Positions 18,194 through 27,551 of a DNA stretch of 64,000 nucleotides are shown here, one piece after another (positions within the stretch are counted from its first letter, which is position 1; each line of letters begins with the position of its first letter). Position numbers and translations under genes: made by a program. Location: contig NZ_LT629780.1 in NCBI RefSeq assembly GCF_900105885.1, positions 682,001 through 746,000 on the forward strand. The letters run 5' to 3'. Source of the stretch: Pseudomonas guangdongensis. GTDB taxonomy: Bacteria > Pseudomonadota > Gammaproteobacteria > Pseudomonadales > Pseudomonadaceae. The notes under the pieces are model-generated. The model was not told where the DNA came from, did no database searches, and saw only the letters and a list, made by a program, of their open reading frames with translations.

Positions 18194-19483
18194 ATGTTCC
18201 CAAGCAAAACCAGAAAATGGCTGCCCTGTGCCTTGCTCGTGCTGGCCACCGGCAGTTCGTTGGCGCAGACAGCGCCAAGTGCTTCCAGCCTGCAGTCGGT
18301 CACTGCCGGTCCTTTATCGCTGAAGCAAGCCTTCGATACCGCTTGGGCGCGTCAGCCCGAAGCGGAGTCCTCGTCTGCGCGTCGTGAGGCGGCCACTGCC
18401 CGTCGCGCCGCCGCCGCCAGCTGGACCGCCGAGCCCATGGCCCTGGAGCTGTCGAGCAAAGGCGACCAGCTCAATGGCAACGATGGTAGCCGCGAGCACA
18501 ATGTCGGCCTCGCCATCCCCCTGTGGCTGCCCGGCGAGCGCTCGCGGACGGGCGCCGTGGCCGAGGCCGAGGCCCAGTCCACCGCCAGTCGCGCCTCGGC
18601 TGCGCAGCTGCGTACTGCTGCCGAGGTGCGCGAGGCGTACTGGCAGTGGCAACGCAGCCGGGTCGAAGCGAGCCTGGCCCGCGAGCGCGAGGGCAATGCC
18701 CGACAGCTCGCTGCCGATGTCGCCAAGCGGGTCAAGTCGGGTGAGCTGGCCCAGGCCGATCAGCACCAGGCCGAGGGGGCTGCGGCTTTGGCCGAGATCG
18801 AAGCGGCGCGAGCCACGAGTGCGCTGGCGACGGCTGCGCAGCAGTTGCGCAGCCTGATCGGCACCCTGCCGGGTGGTCGCGAAGAGGCTGCGTCTGGCGT
18901 AGTTGCCGGTGAGCCGGTACCCGCGCTGCCCGCCGACTTCGCTGTGCTGGATGCCCAGCATCCGGCGGTGGTCGCACTGCTGGATCAGGCCGAGGTCGCT
19001 CGCCGCTCGGCCGAGCTGGCTCGCGTGCAGACCCGAGCCAATCCCGAGTTGACCTTGTCTACCAGCCGCGAACGCGAGCCGGGGGAGTCCTATGACGAAA
19101 GCCTCACCTTGGGCATTCGCATCCCCTTCGGCTCGGGCAGCCGCAATCGCGCCAAGCAAGCCACGGCCGAGGCCGAAGCCATCGAAGCCGAGGTGCAGGC
19201 GCGTCTGGCGCGTGAGCGCCTGCTCGGCGAGCTGGAGGCCGCCCGGCTGGAGTTCGAATCCGCCCGCGCCCAAGTGACTGCTGCCGATAAGCGTGCCCGG
19301 CTCGCCCAGGAGTCGCGCGGTTTCTTCGAAAAATCCTTCCGCCTCGGCGAAACCGATCTGCCGACGCGCCTGCGTATCGAGCTCGAGGCAACCGACGCCA
19401 AGCGTCAGGCCGCTCTGGCCCGACTCGATCAGGAGGCGGCGACTTCCTCACTGCGCCAGGCACTGGGTCTGCTGCCCGAATAG
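18194..19483 (+). CDS. czcC: outer-membrane factor of the efflux system (CzcC)
   Basis: A TolC-family protein of 429 residues with a signal peptide (PCALLVLATGSSLAQ) and two long alpha-helical repeats with many Ala, Glu and Arg. It should form the outer-membrane channel for the CzcBA pump. The ATG at MFPSKTRKW is chosen because the signal peptide begins there; the frame is open upstream. It is followed by a His-rich membrane protein and then czcB. Confidence 0.9.
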   Translation: MFPSKTRKWLPCALLVLATGSSLAQTAPSASSLQSVTAGPLSLKQAFDTAWARQPEAESSSARREAATARRAAAASWTAEPMALELSSKGDQLNGNDGSREHNVGLAIPLWLPGERSRTGAVAEAEAQSTASRASAAQLRTAAEVREAYWQWQRSRVEASLAREREGNARQLAADVAKRVKSGELAQADQHQAEGAAALAEIEAARATSALATAAQQLRSLIGTLPGGREEAASGVVAGEPVPALPADFAVLDAQHPAVVALLDQAEVARRSAELARVQTRANPELTLSTSREREPGESYDESLTLGIRIPFGSGSRNRAKQATAEAEAIEAEVQARLARERLLGELEAARLEFESARAQVTAADKRARLAQESRGFFEKSFRLGETDLPTRLRIELEATDAKRQAALARLDQEAATSSLRQALGLLPE

Positions 19484-19512
19484 GGCCAGAACGAACCTAC
19501 AGGACTGCAAAG

Positions 19513-20055
19513 ATGACACTGTTTCCAAGGCTGACAGCCTTCACTGCGGCGATCTTGATCGCTGCCGCCCCCCTGGCCACTCAAGCCGGCGAGGGGCATG
19601 ACCATGGCGAAGCACCGGCCACTCCGACAGGGTCGGCCCTGCCGCGTTTCGCAGCGACTTCCGACACCTTCGAGCTGGTCGGCGTGCTCGATGGCCACGA
19701 CCTCACCCTGTGGCTCGACCATGCAGCCGATAACAGTCCGGTCGAGGGCGCGAGCCTCGAACTGGAGATTGGCGGCGTCAAGGTCGAGGCCGAGCAGCAC
19801 GAAGCCGGCGAGTTTGAGGCCGAGCTGGCGGCAGAGCCCGAGGAGGGCGAGATCGCCATCAAGGCCAAGGTCGTCGTCGGCCAGCGCACGGAGCTGCTGA
19901 GCGGTGATCTGGATATCCACGAAGAGCACGCCGAAGAGTCTGCATCTGGCGCCTCTTGGGGTACCTATGGTGCCTGGGGGGCCGGCGGGCTGGTTCTGCT
20001 CGCCTTGCTGGGTTGGGCTATGCGCCGCGCCCGTGTCGCTCCTCGTCATTCGTGA
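19513..20055 (+). CDS. exported HDHGE protein of the czc operon
   Basis: The 180-residue protein has a signal peptide, a GEGHDHGEAP motif directly after it, an acidic beta-rich domain, and a C-terminal membrane anchor (GAWGAGGLVLLALLGWAM) with a basic tail. The GEGHDHGE tag is also found at the start of the mature CzcB that follows, so the two may share a metal-capture role. I recall similar unnamed genes between czcC and czcB in other pseudomonads. Function is unknown. Confidence 0.7.
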   Translation: MTLFPRLTAFTAAILIAAAPLATQAGEGHDHGEAPATPTGSALPRFAATSDTFELVGVLDGHDLTLWLDHAADNSPVEGASLELEIGGVKVEAEQHEAGEFEAELAAEPEEGEIAIKAKVVVGQRTELLSGDLDIHEEHAEESASGASWGTYGAWGAGGLVLLALLGWAMRRARVAPRHS

Positions 20056-20064
20056 AGGTGTTCC

Positions 20065-21174
20065 ATGAAAGCTAATTTTCTGATTTCCGCGGTGTGCTTG
20101 GCTCTGCTGTCCCTGACCTCGCCAGCCTGGGCTGGCGAAGGGCATGACCATGGCGAAGAAGCGCCTGCAACCAACGGAAACGGCCCGCAGCGACTGCCCG
20201 ACGGCAGCGTATTCCTGCCCAAGCCGGCGCAACGCCAGATCGGGGTGCGTACCTTGCCGCTCGAGACGGCCGAGTTGCCGCGCTCGCTGGAGTTGGCCGG
20301 CAAGGTGGTGATGGACCCCAATGCCGGCGGCATGGTTCAGGCCGTGCTGGCTGGGCGCCTCGTGGCTGGACCGCGCGGCTTTCCCAGCGTCGGGCAGGTG
20401 GTGAAAAAAGGTGAGGTGCTGGCCTATGTCGTAGCGACCGGCGATGTCCTCGAACGGGCCAATCAGGCTGCGCAGCTGGCCCAACTGCGGGCGGCCAAGG
20501 GCCTTGCCGACCAGCGCCTGGCGCGCTTGCGCGAGCTGGCCGATACGGTGCCGCGCAAGGATATCGAGGCAGCGGCCAGCGAGGCCGCGAGTCTGGGGGC
20601 GCAAATCGCTGCGCTGAGTTCGGGCGTCAATGCGCGGGACGCACTGGTTGCGCCGGTTTCCGGGGTGATTGCCTCGACCAATGCCGTCGCCGGCCAGGTC
20701 GTCGACGCCCGCGAACTGGTGTTCGAGGTAGTCGATCCCTCCCGTCTGCGTATCGAAGCGCTGGCCTACGACCTGAACCAAGCGGCCGATGTGGCGGGAG
20801 CCACTCTGGCGGTGGGCAGCGAACGTGTGTCGCTGACCTTCATCGGCGCGGCCCGCAGCCTGCGCGATCAGGCCCTGCCGATGCTGTTCCAGGGCGAGGG
20901 CAGCGCCTTGTCCCGGCTTGCCGTGGGGCAGCCGGTGAAAGTCTTCGTGCAGACCGCCAGTCGTACCCAGGGCATCCGGGTTCCAGCAGCGTCGCTGATG
21001 AAGAATGCTGCCAACCAGAATGTCGTCTGGGTCAAGACCGCCCCGGAGCACTTCGTGCCGCGCCCGGTCACCTTTGCCGCGCTGGACGGGGTATCCGTGG
21101 TGGTGACCAGTGGGCTTGCCTCTGGGGATCGTGTCGTGACGCAGGCCGCCAGCCTGATCAACCAAATTCGCTGA
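20065..21174 (+). CDS. czcB: RND periplasmic adaptor (CzcB)
   Basis: A membrane-fusion protein of 369 residues linking CzcA to CzcC. It has a signal peptide ending SPAWAGEGHDHGEE, barrel-sandwich halves (FPSVGQVVKKGEVLAYV and ALVAPVSGVIASTNAVAGQV) around a helical hairpin, and a C-terminal beta domain (VVVTSGLASGDRVV). The His-rich tip of the mature protein fits metal export. It lies 9 bases after the preceding gene and 14 before czcA. Confidence 0.92.
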   Translation: MKANFLISAVCLALLSLTSPAWAGEGHDHGEEAPATNGNGPQRLPDGSVFLPKPAQRQIGVRTLPLETAELPRSLELAGKVVMDPNAGGMVQAVLAGRLVAGPRGFPSVGQVVKKGEVLAYVVATGDVLERANQAAQLAQLRAAKGLADQRLARLRELADTVPRKDIEAAASEAASLGAQIAALSSGVNARDALVAPVSGVIASTNAVAGQVVDARELVFEVVDPSRLRIEALAYDLNQAADVAGATLAVGSERVSLTFIGAARSLRDQALPMLFQGEGSALSRLAVGQPVKVFVQTASRTQGIRVPAASLMKNAANQNVVWVKTAPEHFVPRPVTFAALDGVSVVVTSGLASGDRVVTQAASLINQIR

Positions 21175-21188
21175 AGGGAGCCTGACCC

Positions 21189-24100
21189 ATGTTCAAGTGG
21201 CTCCTCGACAACAGCCTCGGCAACCGCCTGCTGGTGATCATCGCCAGCCTGGTGCTGATGGCCTACGGCGCATTCACCCTGTCACGCATGCCGGTGGATG
21301 TCTTTCCCGATCTGAACAAGCCCACGGTCACCATCATGACCGAGGCTGGCGGCATGGCCGCCGAAGAGGTCGAGCAACTGATCACCTTCCCGCTGGAGAC
21401 CACGATGAACGGTCTGCCCGGCGTGGAGAGCGTGCGCTCGGTCTCCAGCAGCGGGCTGTCGTTCATTTACGTCACCTTCGACTGGAGCACGGAGATTTTT
21501 CGGGCCCGGCAGATGGTGTCGGAGCGGCTCTCCGCGATGGAGGAGGGCTTGCCACCGGGCGTGATCCCGCGCATGGGGCCGATCAGCTCCATCATGGGCG
21601 AGATCATGCAGATCGCGATTCCCATCGACGCGGCACGGATCACCCCGATGCAGGTGCGCGAGTTCGCCGACTGGGTGCTGCGTCCGCGCCTGATGGCGAT
21701 CCCCGGTGTGGCCCAGGTGATCCCGATTGGCGGTGAGGTCCGCCAGTTCCAGGTCCAGCCCGACACGGCGCGCATGGCCGAGCTGGGCATCAGCCACACG
21801 CAGCTGGAGGAGGCGCTCAAGGGCTATTCGTCGAATACCTCCGGGGGCTTCCTCGAGCTCAATGGGCGCGAGTATCTGATTCGCAACCTGGGGCGGACGT
21901 CGAGTCTGGGGGATCTGTCGAACCTGGCCATCACGGCGCGTAACGGCCAGCCGATCCTCCTGCGGCAGATCGCCGAAGTGACCTTTGCCGCAGCCCTGAA
22001 GCGCGGCGATGCCGGCTTCGAAGGCAAGGCAGCAGTGATCCTCGGCATCCAGAAACAACCGACGGCCGATACCATCCAGCTGACCCGCTCCATCGAGGCG
22101 GCGCTGGGGGAAATGCGCAAGTCGCTGCCGACCGGAATGGAGGCCCCCCAGGTCACCTTCCGTCAGGCCAGTTTCATCGAGGCTTCGATCAGCACCCTGC
22201 AGGGCAAGCTGATCGGCGCCTCGGTGTTCGTCGCGGCGATCCTGTTCTTCTTCCTCGGCACGCTGCGGCCCACCATCATCGCGCTGACGGCCATTCCGGT
22301 GTCGATCTTCATCACCGGTCTGGTGTTCAAGTACTTCGGCCTGTCGATCAACACCATGACCCTCGGTGGCCTGGCCATCGCTATCGGTGGATTGGTCGAC
22401 GATGCTGTGGTGGGCGTGGAGAACGTGCTGCGCCGGCTGAAGGTGGAGCGGGCCAAGCACCCCGAGCACCGCCTGCACCCGCTGGAACTGGTGGGGCACG
22501 CGACCATGGAGGTGCGTTCGGCCATCCTCTACGCCACCATCATCATTGTGCTGGTGTTCCTGCCGCTGTTCGCCCTGCCGGGCATGGAAGGGCGGCTATT
22601 CGTACCGCTGGGGATCGCCTTCATCGTCTCGACCCTGGCCTCGCTGGTGGTTTCGGTGACCGTCACCCCAGTGCTGTCCTTCTATCTGCTGCCGCGGATG
22701 AAGTCGCTGGAGCATGGCGACACCAAACTGCTGGCTTGGCTGAAAAGCCGCTATCGCAGCAGCTTGCAAGCCGTCCTGCAGCGTCCGAAGGCAGCTGTAG
22801 TCGTAGCGGGCATTGCCGTGTTGGTCGCGGCAGCGAGCGTGCCGTTCTTCCCGAAGACCTTCCTGCCGCCGTTCAACGAGGGCACCTTGCTGATCGGCCT
22901 GCGTCTGAACCCCGGCGTGACTCTGGCGGAGTCCTCGGCGCTGGCCCAGCAGGCCGAGCAGTTGGTCATGCAGGTGCCGGAAGTGACCCACGTCGGCCGC
23001 CGCAGCGGTCGCGCGGAGCTGGATGAGCACGCCGAGGGTGTGCACGTCAGCGAGCTGGATGTCGGCCTCAAGCCGGCCTCGGAGCTGACCCGCTCGATGG
23101 ATGAGATCAGCGGTGACATCCGTTCGCGGCTGGTCAATCTGCCAGCGGCCATCGGCATCGGCCAGCCGATCTCGCACCGGATCGACCACATGCTGTCCGG
23201 CGTACGCTCACAGATCGCCATCAAGATCTTCGGCGAGGATCTGGACACCCTGCGCGGCCAGGCGGATACCCTGCGCGGCAGGCTGGCGGATATTCCTGGC
23301 ATCGCCGACCTTGAAATCGAGAAGCAGGTGCTGGCTCCGCAGATCAAGGTGCGCATCGACTACGCCGCCGCCGCCCAGTACGGCGTGCCCGCGCCGCAGA
23401 TCCTGGCGACGCTGGAGAGTCTGGTCGAGGGCGAGAAGGTCACCCAGATCGTCGAGGGTGGCCGGCGTTTCGCCCTGGTGGTACGTCTGCCCGAGACGGC
23501 GCGTTCGGCGGAGGGCTTGGGCAACATCCTGTTCGAGACCCCGACCGGTAGGGTGCCGCTGTCGCGGATCGCCAGCATCGAGGACGGCGACGGCCCGAAC
23601 CAGATCAGTCGCGACGACGGCAAGCGTCGCATCGTGCTATCGGCCAACGCCCAAGGGCGCCCGCTGTCGGAGATCGTCGAAGACATCCGCAAGGTGGTCG
23701 ACGAGAGCAAGCTGCCGGAAGGCTACTTCATCACCCTGGGCGGCCAGTTCCAGGCCCAGGAGGAAGCGTCGCGTCTGGTCGGCCTGCTGTCCATCGTCTC
23801 GCTGATCCTGATGTTCGTGGTGCTCTACAGCCGCTACAAGTCGGCGACCCTGTCGGCGCTGATCATGGTCAACATCCCGCTGGCCCTGGTCGGCGCGGTG
23901 CTCGGCCTGTGGTTGTCGGGGCAGCCGCTGTCGATTGCTGCGCTGATCGGCTTCATCACCCTGGCTGGCATCTCGGTGCGCAACGGCATCCTCAAGGTCA
24001 GCCACTACATCAACCTGATGCGCATCGAGGGCGAGAACTTCGACCACGCGATGATCCTGCGTGGCTCGCTGGAGCGCCTGAGCCCGGTGCTGATGACGGC

Positions 24101-24308
24101 GCTGGTCACCGCCTTTGCCCTGGCGCCCCTGCTGTTCGAGGCCGAGCGGCCGGGCACGGAAGTCCTCCACCCGGTGGCGGTGGTGATCTTCTCCGGCCTG
24201 ATCAGCTCGACCCTGCTCGATACCTACCTGACCCCGGTGATGTTCTGGCTGTTCGGCCGCAAGGACACCGAGCGCCTGATGGCTGATCGCGAAGCGGGGG
24301 CCTTCTGA
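21189..24308 (+). CDS. czcA: heavy-metal efflux RND pump (CzcA-like)
   Basis: The inner-membrane proton antiporter of the system, 1039 residues, with twelve membrane segments and two large periplasmic loops. It begins MFKWLLDNSLGNRLL. The HME signature in segment IV reads LVDDAVVGVENV (about residue 402) rather than the DFG..DGA..VEN of classical CzcA. Proton-relay acidic residues are thus present, but the substrate class is less certain; Zn/Cd/Co, Ni or another cation are possible. Gene context with czcI, czcC and cadA supports divalent metals. Confidence 0.9.
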   Translation: MFKWLLDNSLGNRLLVIIASLVLMAYGAFTLSRMPVDVFPDLNKPTVTIMTEAGGMAAEEVEQLITFPLETTMNGLPGVESVRSVSSSGLSFIYVTFDWSTEIFRARQMVSERLSAMEEGLPPGVIPRMGPISSIMGEIMQIAIPIDAARITPMQVREFADWVLRPRLMAIPGVAQVIPIGGEVRQFQVQPDTARMAELGISHTQLEEALKGYSSNTSGGFLELNGREYLIRNLGRTSSLGDLSNLAITARNGQPILLRQIAEVTFAAALKRGDAGFEGKAAVILGIQKQPTADTIQLTRSIEAALGEMRKSLPTGMEAPQVTFRQASFIEASISTLQGKLIGASVFVAAILFFFLGTLRPTIIALTAIPVSIFITGLVFKYFGLSINTMTLGGLAIAIGGLVDDAVVGVENVLRRLKVERAKHPEHRLHPLELVGHATMEVRSAILYATIIIVLVFLPLFALPGMEGRLFVPLGIAFIVSTLASLVVSVTVTPVLSFYLLPRMKSLEHGDTKLLAWLKSRYRSSLQAVLQRPKAAVVVAGIAVLVAAASVPFFPKTFLPPFNEGTLLIGLRLNPGVTLAESSALAQQAEQLVMQVPEVTHVGRRSGRAELDEHAEGVHVSELDVGLKPASELTRSMDEISGDIRSRLVNLPAAIGIGQPISHRIDHMLSGVRSQIAIKIFGEDLDTLRGQADTLRGRLADIPGIADLEIEKQVLAPQIKVRIDYAAAAQYGVPAPQILATLESLVEGEKVTQIVEGGRRFALVVRLPETARSAEGLGNILFETPTGRVPLSRIASIEDGDGPNQISRDDGKRRIVLSANAQGRPLSEIVEDIRKVVDESKLPEGYFITLGGQFQAQEEASRLVGLLSIVSLILMFVVLYSRYKSATLSALIMVNIPLALVGAVLGLWLSGQPLSIAALIGFITLAGISVRNGILKVSHYINLMRIEGENFDHAMILRGSLERLSPVLMTALVTAFALAPLLFEAERPGTEVLHPVAVVIFSGLISSTLLDTYLTPVMFWLFGRKDTERLMADREAGAF

Positions 24309-24454
24309 TGGTTTGCCTCATTTTTCATCGAAATCACAGCCCTCCGGGGCGGTATTGCGCACCACAACGTAACCGTGTTTGCCGGCAAATGATCCGGAAG
24401 CTGAAGTCACTGAAGCAGCACTCGGCAAATTACCGAAGTGATAGAGGAACTCAA

Positions 24455-24778
24455 ATGAAAACCCTGAAAGCAATCTTGGCCATCTCGATGTTTGCCGTCT
24501 CTTCCATCGCAATGTCGGCTGGTTTCGATAAAGATCCTGGCAGGCTCATCCAGGAGAACCAACGCGCCATGGAAGCGTATGCCGCAGAGCTCGGGAAACC
24601 CGCTCCGAAAGTCGAGAAGTATCGCTATGGCATGGAGCTCGATGTAGTCAAGGTGATCAGTGTGACACGCAAGGCCAAGGTCTGTGGCGTGGTGCCTGCG
24701 CGGATGACCTTCCTCGACTCAAAGGGTGAGCTCCAAACGGTCGAGTACCAAGCAGTCGGAGGATGCCGGCGCGGCTGA
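24455..24778 (+). CDS. DUF2790 exported protein
   Basis: A 107-residue protein with a signal peptide (MKTLKAILAISMFAVSSIAMSA), a helical block and KYRYGMELDVVKVISVTRKAKVCGVVPARMTFLDSKGE, the DUF2790 pattern common in Pseudomonas. AGAGGAAC precedes the ATG. Family members often lie near metal-resistance genes, but their role is unknown. It follows czcA after about 150 bases. Confidence 0.75.
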   Translation: MKTLKAILAISMFAVSSIAMSAGFDKDPGRLIQENQRAMEAYAAELGKPAPKVEKYRYGMELDVVKVISVTRKAKVCGVVPARMTFLDSKGELQTVEYQAVGGCRRG

Positions 24779-24989
24779 GCGGGGGCCGGCTGACCAATCG
24801 CCTAAAAATGGCCCCACCTAATGTAAGGAGCGGCTGACTGCAGCCGTGTGGTTGAAAGTGCTTTCGTCTGGGCCTTGCTCCTTTCCAGACACTCGGCGTC
24901 CCAGTGGCGCCGATTTTTTAGGGAATCTCCTATGGGATTTAGGATCCCGACGAGCCCTTCTGAAAACCGCCAATCTGGGAGGAATCGTC

Positions 24990-25055
24990 ATGTTTCAAGT
25001 CAATGGGATGGCTGTCCACTGCTGTCCTCGTTACATAACAAGGAGGGGCCAATGA
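24990..25055 (+). CDS. possible 21-residue leader peptide before dsbB
   Basis: A short ORF (MFQVNGMAVHCCPRYITRRG) has a strong ribosome site (GGGAGGA, 24977-24983) and its stop overlaps the dsbB ATG as ATGA. The overlap would couple dsbB translation to it. The adjacent Cys pair is notable before a disulfide gene. It may be chance, since no homologue is known to me. Confidence 0.35.
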   Translation: MFQVNGMAVHCCPRYITRRGQ

Positions 25056-25486
25056 GTACGTCATCATCTTCCGGACCCTGGCCACTGCTTCTACTCGCCT
25101 GGTTGGTGGCGCTGCTGTCGAGTCTCTCCGCACTATTCATCGGAGAGGTCATGGGGCAGGCTCCCTGCGTACTGTGCTGGTTCCAGCGCACCTTTATGTT
25201 CCCGCTGGCGGTGATCCTGGCCATCGCCTGCTACCGCTCGGACTTCGCCATCTGGCGTTACGCTCTGCCGCTGGCCGGCATCGGCGCGGCACTGGCCTTC
25301 GCTCACACGCTGCTCTACGCCGGGCTGATTCCTCAGCCGATCCAGCCCTGCACGGCTACCGGTCCGTCCTGCTCGGGCGCCGGCATGACCATCTTCGGCG
25401 GCGTGCCGCTGCCGATGCTGGCCCTGTTTGCTTTCGTCCTTATCGCCATCCTGCTCCTCGTCATTCGCCGGAGAACTGCTCCATGA
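25052..25486 (+). CDS. dsbB: disulfide bond formation protein DsbB/BdbC
   Basis: A 144-residue four-helix inner-membrane quinone oxidoreductase that reoxidises a DsbA partner. The first Cys pair is APCVLCWFQR and the second is CTATGPSC in the second periplasmic loop. AAGGAGGGG lies just before the ATG. The stop overlaps the following DsbA-like gene by four bases, so the pair is produced together. Confidence 0.9.
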   Translation: MSTSSSSGPWPLLLLAWLVALLSSLSALFIGEVMGQAPCVLCWFQRTFMFPLAVILAIACYRSDFAIWRYALPLAGIGAALAFAHTLLYAGLIPQPIQPCTATGPSCSGAGMTIFGGVPLPMLALFAFVLIAILLLVIRRRTAP

Positions 25487-26157
25487 ACCGCCGTACCCTG
25501 GTCATGATCATCAGCGTGGCGATCCTGGCCGTCTTCGCCGTGGCCGTATTCCTCTACTCGCAGACGACGCCGCCGCAACCGCCGCAGGTGGCCCAGGCGC
25601 CCGCCCAGATGCCGCCGGACGCGCCCAATGGCGGCAACCTGGTGCGCTTCCACTCGCCGGTGTTCGGCCCGGCACAGGCGCCGGTGACCATCGTCGAGTT
25701 CTTCGACCCCTCCTGCGAGGCGTGCCGTGCCTTCTACCCTCATGTGAAGAAGATCCTCGTCGAGAACCCCAGCGATGTGCGGCTGGTGCTGCGCTATGTA
25801 CTGTTCCACCAGGGCTCCGAGGAAGTGACGCGCATGCTGGAGGCCGCGCGCAAGCAGAACCTCTACCCGCAGGTATTGGAGGCCGTGCTCGCCGCCCAGC
25901 CAGGCTGGCACGACGACCCCAAGGTGGCAGCAGCCTGGGTCGCCGCCGAGGGCGCCGGCCTGGATGTGGAGAAGGCCCGCGCTGACATGCACACGCCCGG
26001 CGTCGACGCCGTACTGGAGACGGATATGCAGGACGTCAAGACGGTGGGTATCCGGGGCACCCCGACCTTCTTCGTCAATGGCCGCGCGCTGAGCGAGTTC
26101 GGTCCCGAGCCGCTGCGCGATCTGGTTCGCAGCGAAGTAGCCAAGGCCAGGAACTGA
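25483..26157 (+). CDS. DsbA-like thioredoxin-fold oxidoreductase
   Basis: The 224-residue protein has an N-terminal membrane anchor (VMIISVAILAVFAVAVFLY), a Pro/Gln linker, and a DsbA-type thioredoxin fold with active site PSCEACRAFY and cis-proline RGTPTFFVNGR. It should oxidise or fold periplasmic proteins with the coupled DsbB. In the metal cargo of the island it may protect or mature periplasmic thiol proteins under Cd stress; that is inference. Confidence 0.88.
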   Translation: MNRRTLVMIISVAILAVFAVAVFLYSQTTPPQPPQVAQAPAQMPPDAPNGGNLVRFHSPVFGPAQAPVTIVEFFDPSCEACRAFYPHVKKILVENPSDVRLVLRYVLFHQGSEEVTRMLEAARKQNLYPQVLEAVLAAQPGWHDDPKVAAAWVAAEGAGLDVEKARADMHTPGVDAVLETDMQDVKTVGIRGTPTFFVNGRALSEFGPEPLRDLVRSEVAKARN

Positions 26158-26300
26158 CACCAAGGGTGCGCTGATAGAGCTTACAGTCCACCTCCTGCCG
26201 GGCGTAGCGTAGGCACCCGGCGGGTGGTGCTGCCGGGATGGCACCGGCACTCGCTGAAGTGCTGTTTTCGCCCGCTACCAAACACAGACAGGTACAGGCT

Positions 26301-27266
26301 CTAGATACCCCTTACCAGCGCCGGGATGGCGCGCAGGTAGATCAGCTCACCGACCAGCTCCACCAGGGTCTGGGTTATCACCGCGGCCGCCGCCAGCCCA
26401 CTGATCGGCTCGGGCAGGGCCAGTGCCAGTGGCAGTACCACCAGCGAGTTGCGAGTGGAGGTACTGAAGGCCACCGCCCGCGCTGCCGGCGCCGCCAGGC
26501 GGAACAGCCTGGCGCTGAACGCCCCGAGCGCAGGGGCGAGCAACATGAACGCGGCGTAGACCGGTAGCAGGGGGGCCAGCACTTCCAATTGCTGGGCCAC
26601 CGCAGCGATCTGCGAACCGATCACGGTCACCAGTACCACTGCCATCGCCGGCACGGGCAGCCAGGCCCAGCCGGCGCTCCAGATGCGTACCGCCGCGGAG
26701 CGTCTCGCACTCAGCTCGGTGGCGACGGACAGCCCCAAGGGCGCGACGATCAGCAACAGGAAGGCCTCGGCGAAGGGACGGATAGCTATCACCGTGTCCA
26801 CCTGCGTGCCGAGCATGAGCTTCAGATAAACCGGCAGCATCAGCAGCTGGAGCAGCAGCAGGAGGGGCGTGGCGGCCAGTACCAGCCGCGAGTCGCCTTT
26901 GCCCAGGTGGGTGAATACCACCACGTAGTCGATGCAGGGCGTCAGCAGAACCAGCAGGGCTCCGACCAGCAGGGCCTTGTTGGTCGACAGCGGCAGGGTC
27001 AGAAGCCAGACCAGCAGCGGCACCAGCACGAAGTTGGCCAGCAGCAAGGCGCCGACGAAGCGTCGGTTGGCGAAGGCTTGCTGAAGTTCAAGGAATGGAA
27101 TCTGCATGAACATGGCATACATCAACACGGCAATCGCCGGCGTGATAGCCATTGCCGCCAGATCAGCCATATCTTCGGAGGTCAGACCTGCAGCAGCCGC
27201 GATGGCTACGGCGACGAAATACAAGCCTATCTGGTTATGCTCCAGCCAGTCTCGCAACATCCTCAA
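26301..27266 (-). CDS. ACR3/bile-acid-symporter-family exporter
   Basis: A 321-residue protein with ten membrane segments of the BART superfamily, starting MRMLRDWLEHNQIGLYF. The motif LTPCIDYVVVFTHLGKGD resembles the Cys-containing helix of ACR3 arsenite exporters, and a second conserved block is FSTSTRNSLVVLPLAL. Arsenite export is the best guess, but no arsR, arsC or arsH is nearby and other anions are possible. It is convergent with the DsbB/DsbA pair. Confidence 0.75.
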   Translation of the reverse strand: MRMLRDWLEHNQIGLYFVAVAIAAAAGLTSEDMADLAAMAITPAIAVLMYAMFMQIPFLELQQAFANRRFVGALLLANFVLVPLLVWLLTLPLSTNKALLVGALLVLLTPCIDYVVVFTHLGKGDSRLVLAATPLLLLLQLLMLPVYLKLMLGTQVDTVIAIRPFAEAFLLLIVAPLGLSVATELSARRSAAVRIWSAGWAWLPVPAMAVVLVTVIGSQIAAVAQQLEVLAPLLPVYAAFMLLAPALGAFSARLFRLAAPAARAVAFSTSTRNSLVVLPLALALPEPISGLAAAAVITQTLVELVGELIYLRAIPALVRGI

Positions 27267-27428
27267 TCCCCTCCTGTTTGTGGTGCAGGCATTCTCGCAC
27301 CTTGAAAGGCGTTATTTCTGGGCTGAGGTGTTTTCAAGCGGCAAGAGACAATTCAGATAAAGCAGAAGATAGGCGTGACAGAGTTTTTGATCGATTACGG
27401 CCGCCACTCATCTGTCCGGATGAGCCAT

Positions 27429-27477
27429 ACCCTATCCAGACACCCAGAAAGCCCGCCTCTAACCGTCTGGATAGGGT
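27429..27477 (+). repeat. 13-base inverted repeat upstream of the resolvase gene
   Basis: ACCCTATCCAGAC (27429-27441) and its perfect complement (27465-27477) flank a 23-base spacer and are followed by TCGTTTTTTG. It could be a terminator with a long loop, or part of a resolution site, since res sites lie just upstream of resolvase genes. A promoter-like TTGACA follows at 27493. Confidence 0.55.
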
Positions 27478-27551
27478 CGTTTTTTGAATTGTTTGACATA
27501 TGTATGTTAGCCTCTTAAGGTTCATCCATACACATTCCCCTAGGAGGTGGC

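Noticed and set aside
19429..21165. Long minus-strand frame opposite czcB
   Set aside because: The plus-strand frame is a recognised adaptor with signal peptide; the antisense product has no domain.
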